Source of the DNA: Paenibacillus dendritiformis
GTDB lineage: Bacteria; Bacillota; Bacilli; Paenibacillales; Paenibacillaceae
Reading direction: 5' to 3'
DNA: 64,000 nt
Assembly: GCF_021654795.1 (NCBI RefSeq)
Contig: NZ_AP025344.1
Span: 1,116,001-1,180,000, forward strand
Below, in pieces: positions 53,351 to 61,714 of this stretch. Made by a program: the position numbers and the translations under genes. The notes under the pieces are model-generated. The model did no database searches, had not been told where the DNA came from, and saw only the letters and a program-made list of their open reading frames with translations. The first letter of the stretch is position 1. Each line of letters starts with the position of its first letter.

Positions 53351-54304
53351 TCAGTATTGGCGGTCGTAATCGACGAGATTGCGGGCGGGGGAGCCCGTGT
53401 CGAGGTAGGCCGCCAGATTTTCGAGGAATAACGCCGTGACTTTTTCCTTCAGACGGTCGGTATTCCCTCCGGTATGGGGCGTGATGATCACGTTGTCCAT
53501 CGCCCAGAGGGGATGATCTTCCGGAAGCGGTTCGGTCTCGAACACGTCCAGGCCCGCGCCGGCCAGACGGCCCTTCGTCAGGGCCTGGACGAGCGCATCG
53601 GTGCGGACCGATGCGCCGCGTCCGACGTTCATGAAGAAGGCGCCCCGCTTCATGGCAGCGAAGCGGGCTTCGTCGAACAAGCCTTCCGTCTCCGTGGTTT
53701 TCGGAAGCACGTTGACGATGACGTCGCTCACGGCAAGCGCCTCGTCCAGCTTGTCCAGCGTATGGACGGCATCGACATGGTCCGCCGGGCGAGCAGTTCG
53801 GCGCACGCCGATGACGCGCATGCCGAAGGCTTGGGCCAGGCGGGCGATCTCGGTGCCGATGCTGCCGAGTCCGATTACGGCCATCGTGCGGCCGTTCAGC
53901 TCGGTGAAGCGGCCTGCCTTATCCCAATGGCGGCGCGTCTGATTGCGAATCGCGCGCGGGAGCTCGCGCGTGAAGGCGAGCAGCATGGCGAACACCGTCT
54001 CGGCCATCGGGACGGGATGGACCCCGCTCGCGGTGGTCAGCAGAACCTCCCGCTGCTTCAGCTTCTCGAACGGCATATAATCGGCTCCGGATGACCATAA
54101 TTGGATCCAACGAAGCTTGCTTCCGGACGCCAATCCTGTCTCCTGGGCGGCATCGCACCAGCCGAGTATCACTTCGGCATCGCGGAATTCAGCCGGATCC
54201 AGCTCTTTCGGACGGCCGAAGATTATATGCCAATCCGGCGCCGCTTCCCGAATACTGGCTTCCTGCTCAGGCGCCAGTCCGTGCAGACAGATCATTTTAC
54301 GCAC
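53351..54304 (-). CDS. D-isomer-specific 2-hydroxyacid dehydrogenase
   Basis: A 317-residue NAD(P)-dependent dehydrogenase. GTG 54304 is seven bases after AAAGGAGGACAAGCT; ATG 54295 (MICLHG) is the alternative. The Rossmann motif is VIGLGSIGTEIARLAQAFGM; the catalytic Arg lies in NVGRGASVRTDAL, the Glu in FETEPLPEDHPLW, and the His in IITPHTGG. This is a full set. Substrate (glyoxylate, hydroxypyruvate or a 2-keto acid) cannot be read. Confidence 0.88.
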   Translation of the reverse strand: MRKMICLHGLAPEQEASIREAAPDWHIIFGRPKELDPAEFRDAEVILGWCDAAQETGLASGSKLRWIQLWSSGADYMPFEKLKQREVLLTTASGVHPVPMAETVFAMLLAFTRELPRAIRNQTRRHWDKAGRFTELNGRTMAVIGLGSIGTEIARLAQAFGMRVIGVRRTARPADHVDAVHTLDKLDEALAVSDVIVNVLPKTTETEGLFDEARFAAMKRGAFFMNVGRGASVRTDALVQALTKGRLAGAGLDVFETEPLPEDHPLWAMDNVIITPHTGGNTDRLKEKVTALFLENLAAYLDTGSPARNLVDYDRQY

Positions 54305-54463
54305 AGCTTGTCCTCCTTTATCATATGTCTCTTCACAAAACATTCCCCGCTTCGAGGCGGATTTCCTCTTTTACCCGAAATAAGCTACTATATAACTTAT
54401 AACGTCTATGGAAATCATAGCAAATGCATAGATCTGCTCCATACGAGCAAGGAGGCCCGCGAC

Positions 54464-55459
54464 ATGAACATCGGAATTCTTGATCAGTCCCCTATCCTGC
54501 CAGGGGAGAATGCGACCGACGCATTCCGGCATACGCTGGAGCTGGCCGCGCATGCCGATCGGCTCGGCTTCAGCCGGTATTGGGTATCGGAGCACCACGA
54601 CGCGGCCGGGCTGGCCGGTTCCTCGCCGGAAGTGCTCATCGCCTCTATCGCGGCCCAGACGAAGCGGATTCGGGTTGGCTCCGGCGGCGTGCTGCTTCCG
54701 CATTACAGTCCGTACAAGGTGGCGGAAAATTTCCACGTGCTGGCATCGCTCTATCCCGGACGGATTGATCTCGGCATCGGGCGCGCTCCGGGGGGAATGC
54801 CGCTCGCGACGCGGGCCCTCCGTTATGGACGGCCTGCCGATTATGAGACCACCTTCGACAGGGCGCTCTCGGATCTTGGCGGCTTCCTGAACCATGACCT
54901 TCCTGCAGAGCATCCGCTCCACGGTCTGAAGGCGACGCCGATCCCCGAGCAGCCGCCGGAAGTATGGCTGCTCGGATCGAGCGGTTACAGCGGAAGGAAG
55001 GCGGCGGAGACGGGGGCTTCGTTCTCGTTCGCCCACTTCATTAACGGGGAGGGCGGAGAAGAGGTCGTCCGCGCTTATTATGACGCGTTCCGTCCCGGGC
55101 CGCTTGGCGACCGGCCGCGAGCGAACGCCTGCATCATCGTCATCTGCGCCGATACGGACGAGGAGGCGGAGCGGCTGGCCTCTTCCGTCGATCTCAGGCT
55201 GCTGCTGCTCGATCGGGGGGATTCGAGGGCGACGTTCGTGTCTCCGGAGGAAGCGGCAGACTTTCCTTACACGGAGTGGGACCGCGAACGCATCCGGTAC
55301 AATCGCAGCCGGATGATTGTCGGCGGGCCGGGTAAGGCGAAGCGGGAATTGGAGGCATTTGCGGAGCGGTACGGCATTGACGAGGTGATCGCGATGACGG
55401 TCACGTATGACTTCGCTGCGCGGCTCCGATCGTACGAACTGCTCGGGGAAATGTTCTGA
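54464..55459 (+). CDS. LLM-class flavin-dependent oxidoreductase (luciferase-like)
   Basis: A 331-residue TIM-barrel monooxygenase of the bacterial luciferase family. ATG 54464 is nine bases after AAGGAGG. Motifs: MNIGILDQSPI, YWVSEHHDAAGLAGSSPEVLI, VGSGGVLLPHYSPYKVAENFHVLASLYPGRIDLGIGRAPGG split around residues 70-115, and the late region MIVGGPGKAKRELEAF. Such proteins act on unknown aromatic or alkanal substrates with FMN. No neighbouring flavin reductase gene was seen. Confidence 0.88.
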   Translation: MNIGILDQSPILPGENATDAFRHTLELAAHADRLGFSRYWVSEHHDAAGLAGSSPEVLIASIAAQTKRIRVGSGGVLLPHYSPYKVAENFHVLASLYPGRIDLGIGRAPGGMPLATRALRYGRPADYETTFDRALSDLGGFLNHDLPAEHPLHGLKATPIPEQPPEVWLLGSSGYSGRKAAETGASFSFAHFINGEGGEEVVRAYYDAFRPGPLGDRPRANACIIVICADTDEEAERLASSVDLRLLLLDRGDSRATFVSPEEAADFPYTEWDRERIRYNRSRMIVGGPGKAKRELEAFAERYGIDEVIAMTVTYDFAARLRSYELLGEMF

Positions 55460-55511
55460 TCCGCATAGGGAACAAGCCGGTTCGCATCGGGCGACCGGCT
55501 GTTCGAGTTGC

Positions 55512-55823
55512 CTAGCCGCCGAAGGCTTGGCGGAAGCAGGCGGAGAGCTTCTTCGGATCGACCTCCCATAGGGCGGCGAGTTCCTCGCATACAGCTTCAT
55601 CCCACCAGTCTGACAGCTTCTTGCGGTTGGCGTGATTCTCGTGAATCCATATCAGATTGCCGATCACTTTGCGGTAATAGAGCTCTTCGCCTTCCTTTCG
55701 TTTGTCTTCCGGAATCCAAATATTCATGCGCTTGATCGTGCGGTACAGCTCGTTGCCGCATGCCCGGCGGATGCCCCGGGCGGTAGGGAGGGCAGCGGTG
55801 TGGCGCTGTCTCGGTGTCTTCAT
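55512..55823 (-). CDS. Hypothetical protein
   Basis: A 103-residue basic protein with no recognised motif. The C-terminal 60 residues are helical and aromatic-rich (YYRKVIGNLIWIHENHANRKKLSDWWDEAVCEELAALWEVD); the N-terminus is Arg/Ala/Thr-rich and lacks a signal peptide. ATG 55823 has a poor ribosome site (GAAAGGGG at -14); a downstream ATG at 55727 (MNIWIPEDKRK) may be the true start. It lies between the oxidoreductase and the cupredoxin gene. Confidence 0.45.
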   Translation of the reverse strand: MKTPRQRHTAALPTARGIRRACGNELYRTIKRMNIWIPEDKRKEGEELYYRKVIGNLIWIHENHANRKKLSDWWDEAVCEELAALWEVDPKKLSACFRQAFGG

Positions 55824-55901
55824 GGCCGTTGGCCCCTTTCCAGCAGGTTGTGTTATACCATATGCAGGATGGGGGCCCGCTGCCAGAAAGACCTCGCGCG
55901 G

Positions 55902-56354
55902 CTAGTCGACCACGATGTACCCGATCATTGGGCCATTGCTGGCCGCATCGGCATGCGTATTGCAGACGATGCGGTAAATCCCTTCCTTCGCGGTGAAGCG
56001 GATGATCGTTTCCTTGTTTTTTTCGATGGTGCCGGAGATATCGAGGCCTTCAATCACGAAATCATGACGGTGCCCGTTCACGCCCCGGATACGCAGCTCG
56101 ACGCGCTCTCCTTCATTCGCGTTGACCGTGCCGGGGGCGAATTGATACGCTTCGATCTCGGTTCCGTCCTCCAAGGTGGACTTGAACTCGCCCGTCACCA
56201 TATGCAGGATGCGGGTCTCTTGGGGGGCGGCTTGCGCAGCTTGCTCCATCCGCATCGATTCGTACCGCCAGAAGGCGGCGCCGACCATGATGGCGGCGAT
56301 GGCGATCAAGCCGACGCGCCATTGCTTGGGGGTGACAACCCAGAAATTAGCCAT
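55902..56354 (-). CDS. Membrane-anchored cupredoxin-like protein
   Basis: A 150-residue protein. ATG 56354 after GAGGAGG. One N-terminal membrane helix (VGLIAIAAIMVGAAFW) anchors a cupredoxin domain outside the membrane: VNGHRHDFVIEGLD supplies a His ligand, and IVCNTHADAASNGPM supplies Cys, His and Met, so a type-1-like copper site is possible. It may receive copper or electrons; CopCD lies 50 kb away, so no direct link. Confidence 0.75.
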   Translation of the reverse strand: MANFWVVTPKQWRVGLIAIAAIMVGAAFWRYESMRMEQAAQAAPQETRILHMVTGEFKSTLEDGTEIEAYQFAPGTVNANEGERVELRIRGVNGHRHDFVIEGLDISGTIEKNKETIIRFTAKEGIYRIVCNTHADAASNGPMIGYIVVD

Positions 56355-56557
56355 AGACGTGAACCTCCTCGACATAGATTCGGAATGCTTGTAGTACGGG
56401 AAATCTTTTAAAAAAAATGAAAAATGGCCACGCTGTCCAGCTAGTCCATATGTATATGCCGCATAGGGTTCTAACATGAGCCCTGGGGGGCGATTGCGTC
56501 AGAGTCATGTCCCATCGTAGAATAGAATACACTGGTAGCAAAAAGAGGAGATGGGAC

Positions 56558-57169
56558 ATGGAATTTTTGCATCAAATTGTGACTGAGCTTTTGCATTGGG
56601 TGCAGCAACTGGGAGAATGGGGAATTATGCTTGGCTTGATGATAGAGGTGATTCCGAGCGAGATCGTGCTTGCCTACGGAGGTTTTCTCGTCTCGATTCA
56701 AGAGATTACCTTTGCGGAAGCGGTCGTCTTCGGCGTCATCGGCGGGGTTGTCGCCCAGCTGTTCGTCTATTGGATTGGCCGGTACGGGGGGAGACCTGTG
56801 CTCGAACGGTACGGCAAATACATTCTCATCAAGCCGCATCATATTGCGAAATCGGAAGAATGGTTCCAGAAATATGGGACAGGCGTTATTTTTACGGCCC
56901 GGTTCGTTCCGGTTGTACGGCATGCCATCTCCATACCGGCGGGCATTTCCAAAATGAATGTGTGGCGGTTCACGCTTCTGACGACGCTGGCGGTCATCCC
57001 GTGGACGATTCTGTTTGTCTACTTGGGCTTCGTGCTGGGCGATAAATGGGAGCAGATTGACGACGTGGCCGGCAAATGGGTCAAGCCGTTTATTCTCGTT
57101 GCCCTGGCGCTGTTAATCGTGTATGTTGTCATTAAATATACGTATTCCAAAAAGAAAGCGGGGAAATAA
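56558..57169 (+). CDS. DedA-family membrane protein
   Basis: A 203-residue protein (ATG 56558 after GAGGAG). DedA/SNARE-associated features: VIPSEIVLAYGGFLVSI, YWIGRYGGRPVLERYGKYILIKPHHIAKSEEWF, GTGVIFTARFVPVVRHAISIPAGISKM with conserved Arg residues, and a terminal Lys-rich tail (YTYSKKKAGK). DedA proteins are flippases for undecaprenyl phosphate or phospholipids. A thioredoxin-like gene begins two bases after its stop. Confidence 0.88.
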   Translation: MEFLHQIVTELLHWVQQLGEWGIMLGLMIEVIPSEIVLAYGGFLVSIQEITFAEAVVFGVIGGVVAQLFVYWIGRYGGRPVLERYGKYILIKPHHIAKSEEWFQKYGTGVIFTARFVPVVRHAISIPAGISKMNVWRFTLLTTLAVIPWTILFVYLGFVLGDKWEQIDDVAGKWVKPFILVALALLIVYVVIKYTYSKKKAGK

Positions 57170-57171
57170 AG

Positions 57172-57738
57172 ATGGCCAAAAGCGTAGCCGGCGTAATGGG
57201 AAAAGGAATTCGCCCCCAAGCCTTTGTGGACGGGATGCAAAAGAACAAGGAGGCCTTCGTCTCCTGGTATGGCCAATTTGCATGGGCGGATGAAGAGGAT
57301 AAAGCTTTCTTCGAGTCGCTGCAATATCGCGACGACCTGCGCTGCCTTATCCTGGCGGCGGATTGGTGCGGCGATGTCGTCCGCAACGTGCCGGTCGTCT
57401 TCCGTGCGATGGAAGCGGCGCAGATCGAGACGGAAGTGCTGATTATGGAGCAATTCCCGGAGACGATGGATCAGTTCCTGACGATGGGCGGCCGTTCGGT
57501 TCCGGTTGTCATCTTCGCCGATACCGGCGGACATGTTCTCGGCCAGTGGGGTCCGCGCCCGAGCGATGTGCAGGCGCATATGATCCGCTTCAAGCAGGAG
57601 AATCCGGACCGGGAAGCGCCGGACTATCAAGACAAACTGAAAGTGGTAAGGCAGCAAATGATGGAAACGTACGGAGAAGGGACGGGATACCAGACCCGCA
57701 TCGTGCGCGAGCTCAAAAAGCTGCTGTCTTCCTTTTGA
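57172..57738 (+). CDS. Thioredoxin-like protein with single active-site Cys (WCGD)
   Basis: A 188-residue protein, ATG 57172. The motif LAADWCGDVVRNVPVVF replaces the usual WCxxC: only the first Cys remains, so disulfide exchange would be monothiol, if any. Later GGRSVPVVIFADTGG matches the cis-Pro loop of thioredoxins. The C-terminal half (QDKLKVVRQQMMETYGEG) is an added helical tail. It is two bases downstream of dedA and probably cotranscribed. Confidence 0.8.
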   Translation: MAKSVAGVMGKGIRPQAFVDGMQKNKEAFVSWYGQFAWADEEDKAFFESLQYRDDLRCLILAADWCGDVVRNVPVVFRAMEAAQIETEVLIMEQFPETMDQFLTMGGRSVPVVIFADTGGHVLGQWGPRPSDVQAHMIRFKQENPDREAPDYQDKLKVVRQQMMETYGEGTGYQTRIVRELKKLLSSF

Positions 57739-57833
57739 CATCCATTAATATTTGACAAGTCAACCTTTTAAAAAAGGGATACCATGTTTGCGTTCGACTT
57801 CGCGAACAACTTTTGCAAAGGCGGTGTTCATCT

Positions 57834-58457
57834 ATGTTCCGCATTCAAAGCTATACACTCGGCCCGGTTCAGACCAATGCCTACGTGCTGATCAACGAAG
57901 AGACGAAGGAAGCGCTCGTCATTGATCCCGGCATGAACCCGGAGCCGCTGCTGCAAGGAATTCAAGGCTTGAAGGTGTCGGCCGTCCTGCTGACCCATGC
58001 GCATTTCGATCATATCGGCGGGGTCGACGCCGTGCGTGAAACTCACGGATGCCCGGTCTATATTCATGAGCGGGAAGCTGACTGGCTTACGACGCCCGAG
58101 CTGAACGGTTCGAAGATGTGGCCCCAAGTCTGCGCGCCGATGGCGATGAAGCCTGCCGAGCATCTGCTGCAGGACGGACAGACGCTGGAACTGATCGGCC
58201 ATACGTTCCAGGTTATGCATACGCCGGGCCATTCTCCCGGCAGCGTAAGCTTCCTCCACGAGAAGCGCTTGTTCTCGGGCGACGTTCTCTTCCGCACGTC
58301 AGTGGGACGGACGGATCTCCGGGACGGGGATATGAACGTGCTGCTCCAATCGATTCACGGCAAGCTGTTCCCGCTGGGGGATGACGTTACCGTCTATCCG
58401 GGGCATGGTCCCGTGACCACAATCGGGTATGAGAAGGAGCATAATCCTTTTGTATAA
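57834..58457 (+). CDS. Metallo-beta-lactamase-fold hydrolase, glyoxalase II-like
   Basis: A 207-residue enzyme (ATG 57834 after AAAGGCGGTG). The zinc motif is HAHFDHIGGV (HxHxDH), with further ligands in MHTPGHSPGSV and FSGDVLF, and the final His in YPGHGPVTTIGYEKEHNPF. Family includes hydroxyacylglutathione hydrolase-type and generic thioester or lactone hydrolases. No glyoxalase I gene in the window. Confidence 0.9.
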   Translation: MFRIQSYTLGPVQTNAYVLINEETKEALVIDPGMNPEPLLQGIQGLKVSAVLLTHAHFDHIGGVDAVRETHGCPVYIHEREADWLTTPELNGSKMWPQVCAPMAMKPAEHLLQDGQTLELIGHTFQVMHTPGHSPGSVSFLHEKRLFSGDVLFRTSVGRTDLRDGDMNVLLQSIHGKLFPLGDDVTVYPGHGPVTTIGYEKEHNPFV

Positions 58458-58474
58458 AATAGGAAATGATTGGT

Positions 58475-58522
58475 GAGGCGGCTTGCCGGACGATAATGTT
58501 CGGACAGGCCGTCTTCCTTTTT
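58475..58522 (+). terminator. Terminator after the MBL hydrolase
   Basis: AGGCGGCTTGCCGGAC pairs, with some G-T pairs, with the GTTCGGACAGGCCGTCT arm; then CCTTTTT. Confidence 0.7.
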
Positions 58523-58537
58523 CACGCCGGGGGTCCG

Positions 58538-58567
58538 TTGGCGCTGAATTGGGGTTCGTGGTATGAT
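58538..58567 (+). promoter_or_regulatory. Sigma-A-like promoter of the Xaa-Pro peptidase leader
   Basis: TTGGCG (58538-58543), 18-nt spacer, TATGAT (58562-58567). Transcription would start near 58574, leaving about 236 nt before the gene at 58810. Confidence 0.5.
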
Positions 58568-58586
58568 GAGCTTAATTGAGGAACGG

Positions 58587-58634
58587 ATGCGCATTCTGCG
58601 GGGGACTGAGGCTGCACCTTGGGCGGAGGCATAG
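58587..58634 (+). CDS. Possible 15-residue leader peptide
   Basis: ATG 58587 with GAGG five bases upstream reads MRILRGTEAAPWAEA then TAG. It starts about 13 nt from the predicted transcription start and precedes an intrinsic terminator (58696-58726). A leader peptide controlling attenuation is possible; translation is unproven. Confidence 0.3.
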   Translation: MRILRGTEAAPWAEA

Positions 58635-58695
58635 ATTGAATTCGTGTTCGCGGGGCTGCACGCACAGGAACGAGAATGGATAGAAGGCAAAGCGG

Positions 58696-58726
58696 GCGCG
58701 TAAACCGGGTGGGGTTTGCGCTTTTT
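58696..58726 (+). terminator. Intrinsic terminator inside the Xaa-Pro peptidase leader
   Basis: GCGC-GT-AAACC pairs with GGTTTGCGC around the G-rich loop GGGTG, followed by TTTTT (58722-58726). It lies 84 bases before the peptidase gene. Either it ends a ~150-nt RNA or it is an attenuator. Confidence 0.6.
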
Positions 58727-58809
58727 GCGTCCTCCGCGGGAGCATTCGCGCAAGACGGGAACCTCCGTGGGAACGGGGGCTTTCAGTAAGCAGGAAGGGA
58801 GCAAGATCG

Positions 58810-60015
58810 ATGGAAGGCGTATTGAAGCGAGAAATCGAAGGACGAATTGCCCGGCTGCAGACAGCGATGCAGGAACGAACCATGGACGGCTGTCTGATTA
58901 CGCAAAATGTCGGGCTTTATTATTTTACCGGATCGATGCAGACCGGGTATCTGTTTGTGCCGAAGCTGGGCGAGCCTGTCTATTTCGTCAAGCGCAGTCT
59001 GGAGCGCGCCCGGCATGAAGCCGGGGTGGCGGTCGAGCCGCTCGGCTCCTTCCGCGCTTTCGGCACGCTGCTGCAGGAGCGCTTCCCGGCGGTGTTCAGG
59101 TCCGGACGCCCGGTCATTGCCACGGAATACGACGTGCTTCCGGTGCAGTTGTTCGAGCGTCTCCGCTCCGTTCTGCCGGATGCGGCATGGACCGACGGCT
59201 CCGCGATGCTGCGCGGCCTGCGGATGGTCAAATCGCCGTGGGAGATCGAACGCATCCGCACGGCCGCTCGCGCCGCGCATCATGCGCTCGAGCAAGCGGC
59301 CGCGTACGTTCGTCCCGGCATGATGGAGCTCCAGCTTATCGCCCATATCGAGCATGTGTTCCGGATGCAGGGCCATGTCGGATTTATCCGGATGCGCGGA
59401 TACAACCAAGAGATTATTACCGGGATGGTCGCATCGGGCGAAGCGGGAGCGGAGCCGACGTACTTCGACGGTCCGGCCGGCGGGCGCGGCTTGACCCCGG
59501 CCAGCCCCCAAGGCTCCAGCCGGAAGGTTATCGCGGAGAATGAACCGGTTCTCGTCGATATCGGATGCTGCATCGACGGCTACGTCATCGACCAGACCCG
59601 GACGCTCGTCATCGGCAAGCTGGATGAGGAGCTTGAGCGGGCCTACGATTCGTCCGAGGCCATCCTTCGGGCCGCCGAAGCGAGCCTGAAGCCGGGGACG
59701 GTGTGCGAGTCGCTGTATGCCGGCGCGCTGAAGCTGGCCGAACAGTACGGCTTGGCGGAGCACTTCATGGGCTTCGGGAGCGATCAGGTCAGCTTCCTCG
59801 GCCATGGCATCGGCATGGAGATGGATGAATGGCCCGTGCTGGCACGCGGCTTCACGATGCCGCTTGAGCCCGGCATGGTCATCGCGATCGAGCCGAAATT
59901 CACCTTCCCCGGCCGAGGCGTCGTCGGCATCGAGAACACGTATCTGATTACGGACGACGGATTCGAGAAGCTGACCACTCCGCCGGAAGGCGTGTGGCGG
60001 ATTCCGGCGCCGTAA
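58810..60015 (+). CDS. M24-family Xaa-Pro (di)peptidase
   Basis: A 401-residue cytoplasmic metallopeptidase (start 58810, after AGGAAGGGAG). Residues 1-150 are the N-terminal creatinase-like domain; residues 160-401 the pita-bread domain with metal ligands in VDIGCCIDGYVIDQTRT (two Asp), GHGIGMEMDEWP (His), IEPKF (Glu) and VGIENTYLIT (Glu). It cleaves peptides at a proline. A structured leader (58574-58809) precedes it. Confidence 0.9.
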   Translation: MEGVLKREIEGRIARLQTAMQERTMDGCLITQNVGLYYFTGSMQTGYLFVPKLGEPVYFVKRSLERARHEAGVAVEPLGSFRAFGTLLQERFPAVFRSGRPVIATEYDVLPVQLFERLRSVLPDAAWTDGSAMLRGLRMVKSPWEIERIRTAARAAHHALEQAAAYVRPGMMELQLIAHIEHVFRMQGHVGFIRMRGYNQEIITGMVASGEAGAEPTYFDGPAGGRGLTPASPQGSSRKVIAENEPVLVDIGCCIDGYVIDQTRTLVIGKLDEELERAYDSSEAILRAAEASLKPGTVCESLYAGALKLAEQYGLAEHFMGFGSDQVSFLGHGIGMEMDEWPVLARGFTMPLEPGMVIAIEPKFTFPGRGVVGIENTYLITDDGFEKLTTPPEGVWRIPAP

Positions 60016-60219
60016 TCGGGGGCCGGATCCGGGTGTGACGGGAACCCGCCATGCCGCGCTTCCCCCGATTTCCTGAGAATGCATGTTGACATTTGCCTGG
60101 AAGTCACATATTTTAATTTTGAAAAGGCAGCGTCTTTTTGCGGGAACAAGCATACATTTACAGCAATCATAAATTTTAGTACGATAGAGGAAACAGCATA
60201 TGGATGGGAGGCATGGACA

Positions 60220-60603
60220 ATGCTGCATTTGGGAGAGAAAGTAGTCATTGTTGCCGACCGCTTCGAACAACATTTGCCTATCGGGGAATATGGCTATATC
60301 ATTGCCTATGACCGCAATGCGGATAACGCATTCGATTACGTCATCCGGGTGCCGAGAGCAAACCGCAACTTCTTCGTGCCGGCGTCTGACGTCGAGCAGG
60401 AAGGCCTGCTGCTGCAGCAGGAAGCGGACCGCATCGAACGGGAAGCGCTTATCGACTATGCACTGGCTACTCACAATGAGTCTCTGTTCCGACGGATCAT
60501 GAACGGAGATGCGGAAGAAGACCAGAAGGAAGAGAACGAGCAGGAAGAAGCGATGTCTCAGGAAGAGTTCATCCGCCAAGTCAACCTGCGCGCATGGATA
60601 TAA
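60220..60603 (+). CDS. Hypothetical acidic protein
   Basis: A 127-residue protein beginning MLHLGEKVVIVADRFEQHLP. The N-terminal 60 residues are a beta barrel-like segment (GEYGYIIAYDRNADNAFDYVIRVPRAN), then an acidic coiled-coil tail (EEDQKEENEQEEAMSQEEFIRQVNLRAW). ATG 60220 has GGGAGG about 16 nt upstream and a closer GGAC. No family is recognised. It has its own terminator (60609-60653). Confidence 0.6.
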   Translation: MLHLGEKVVIVADRFEQHLPIGEYGYIIAYDRNADNAFDYVIRVPRANRNFFVPASDVEQEGLLLQQEADRIEREALIDYALATHNESLFRRIMNGDAEEDQKEENEQEEAMSQEEFIRQVNLRAWI

Positions 60604-60608
60604 GGAAG

Positions 60609-60653
60609 AGCACCGGTGTGCGTTACAGGGTAACGTGCGACCGGTGCTTTTTT
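60609..60653 (+). terminator. Terminator after the acidic hypothetical protein
   Basis: AGCACCGGT and ACCGGTGCT perfect 9-bp arms around a 22-nt loop with further pairing, then TTTTTT. Confidence 0.85.
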
Positions 60654-60962
60654 GATAGGATAGACTTTATAAATTTGTTTGGGTGCAAGCAGGTCTTCCG
60701 CTTGTTTCTGTTTTTGGCCAGGTTAGGATACGGAGAGGAACATCTTGAAACGAAACTTTTTTGGATAAAAATTTGCGGCCCAGAGCGCTGTACATCGATT
60801 TTTTCTATTGAGAGACACGGGTCTACCACATAAAAAATGAATCGCCCAAAACTCCCCAAAAAAACCTATGTCTTTCTCAACGGTCTGATTTACGGGCTTC
60901 AAGAGACTGCGCCGGATCCGGGAGGCATTATCGCTGTCTGTAGGCTCGTTGGCTCTAGGAGG

Positions 60963-61019
60963 CCTCGTTTCCTTCTGGAAGCGTCATTTCCTCCTGGAAG
61001 CGTCGTTTCCTCCTGGGGC
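60963..61019 (+). repeat. Triplicate 19-bp tandem repeat
   Basis: Three adjacent 19-bp units starting at 60963, 60982 and 61001, all with CGTNNTTTCCTCCTGG-type sequence (CCTCGTTTCCTTCTGGAAG, CGTCATTTCCTCCTGGAAG, CGTCGTTTCCTCCTGGGGC). Confidence 0.8.
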
Positions 61020-61031
61020 TTAAACTTGTGG

Positions 61032-61390
61032 AGGGAATTGCTGTTATTTTACAGGAATTTCGGCTCAATGCGTCCACATCCCGAGGAAATGCTGCACAGC
61101 TACATCATTTTAGGCCTTTTTGCTCCAAGTCGAAGCGAAACGGGTGAAATTGGTGCCGTTTTGCAGGATTCCCTTTCTGGTGAAGCCGTCCCTATCGAAT
61201 TGCTGTATTTGCGCAGGATTTTGCTTGCCGAACAGGCTTACCGAATAAGTGTGCCTTATAAGCGGGCCTTGAGAAATCATGCAGTTATGCGGATTTCGCT
61301 TTTGAATCGGCGTGTCTGGAGAAATCATGCAGTTATGCAGAATTCGCCTACCGGATAGACGTATCTAAGGATATTGTGCAGTTTTGAGGC
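61032..61390 (+). repeat. Array of ~50-bp hairpin repeat units (locus 3 of 3)
   Basis: Clear units at 61159-61207 (49), 61285-61332 (48) and 61333-61381 (49), with related degenerate units before them. Unit starts read TTATGCRGAWTTCGC, ends GAAATCATGCAG, forming GAAATC/GATTTC stems at junctions, and middles carry GGCGTGTCTGG. An ORF-like frame here (60837-61358) is only a translation of the repeat. The interval 61391-61638 shows no gene. Confidence 0.8.
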
Positions 61391-61638
61391 CGTTGGAACC
61401 CCTTCATTTTTCGGAAGGAGTAGAGATTCTCTTTTACTAATCAAACTTGGCACTCCGAGCAGAGCGTATTAAATCCATTTTTCTACGAAGAGACGAGTCC
61501 GAATAGAGTATAGATTGCCGAAAAAATCCCTTGGACTTTCTTGTATCGAGAAGGCGGCGGCAAGGGGATGCCAGCAAGCTAATACCGCTGCGGGGCGGCG
61601 GAAAACGCGGCGCTGCGCCGCATTAATGGAAGCCAGCG

Positions 61639-61667
61639 TTGAGTTGCCCACGCTTCTAGGATATAAT
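61639..61667 (+). promoter_or_regulatory. Sigma-A promoter of the gat operon
   Basis: TTGAGT (61639-61644), 17-nt spacer, perfect TATAAT (61662-61667). Leader of about 40 nt to gatC. Confidence 0.75.
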
Positions 61668-61714
61668 AGAGGGATGAATTTGGCCCAATTGGGACAAGGA
61701 GGAACAGGTTGCCG

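Noticed and set aside
58681..58760. T-box riboswitch before the Xaa-Pro peptidase
   Set aside because: GGGTGG followed by a GC hairpin recalls a T-box, but the conserved TGGNACCGCG core and specifier-loop layout are not found.
60837..61358. Open frame of 173 codons at the third repeat locus
   Set aside because: The frame is a translation of the hairpin repeats (it repeats RNHAVM units), has no ribosome site and mixed codon use.
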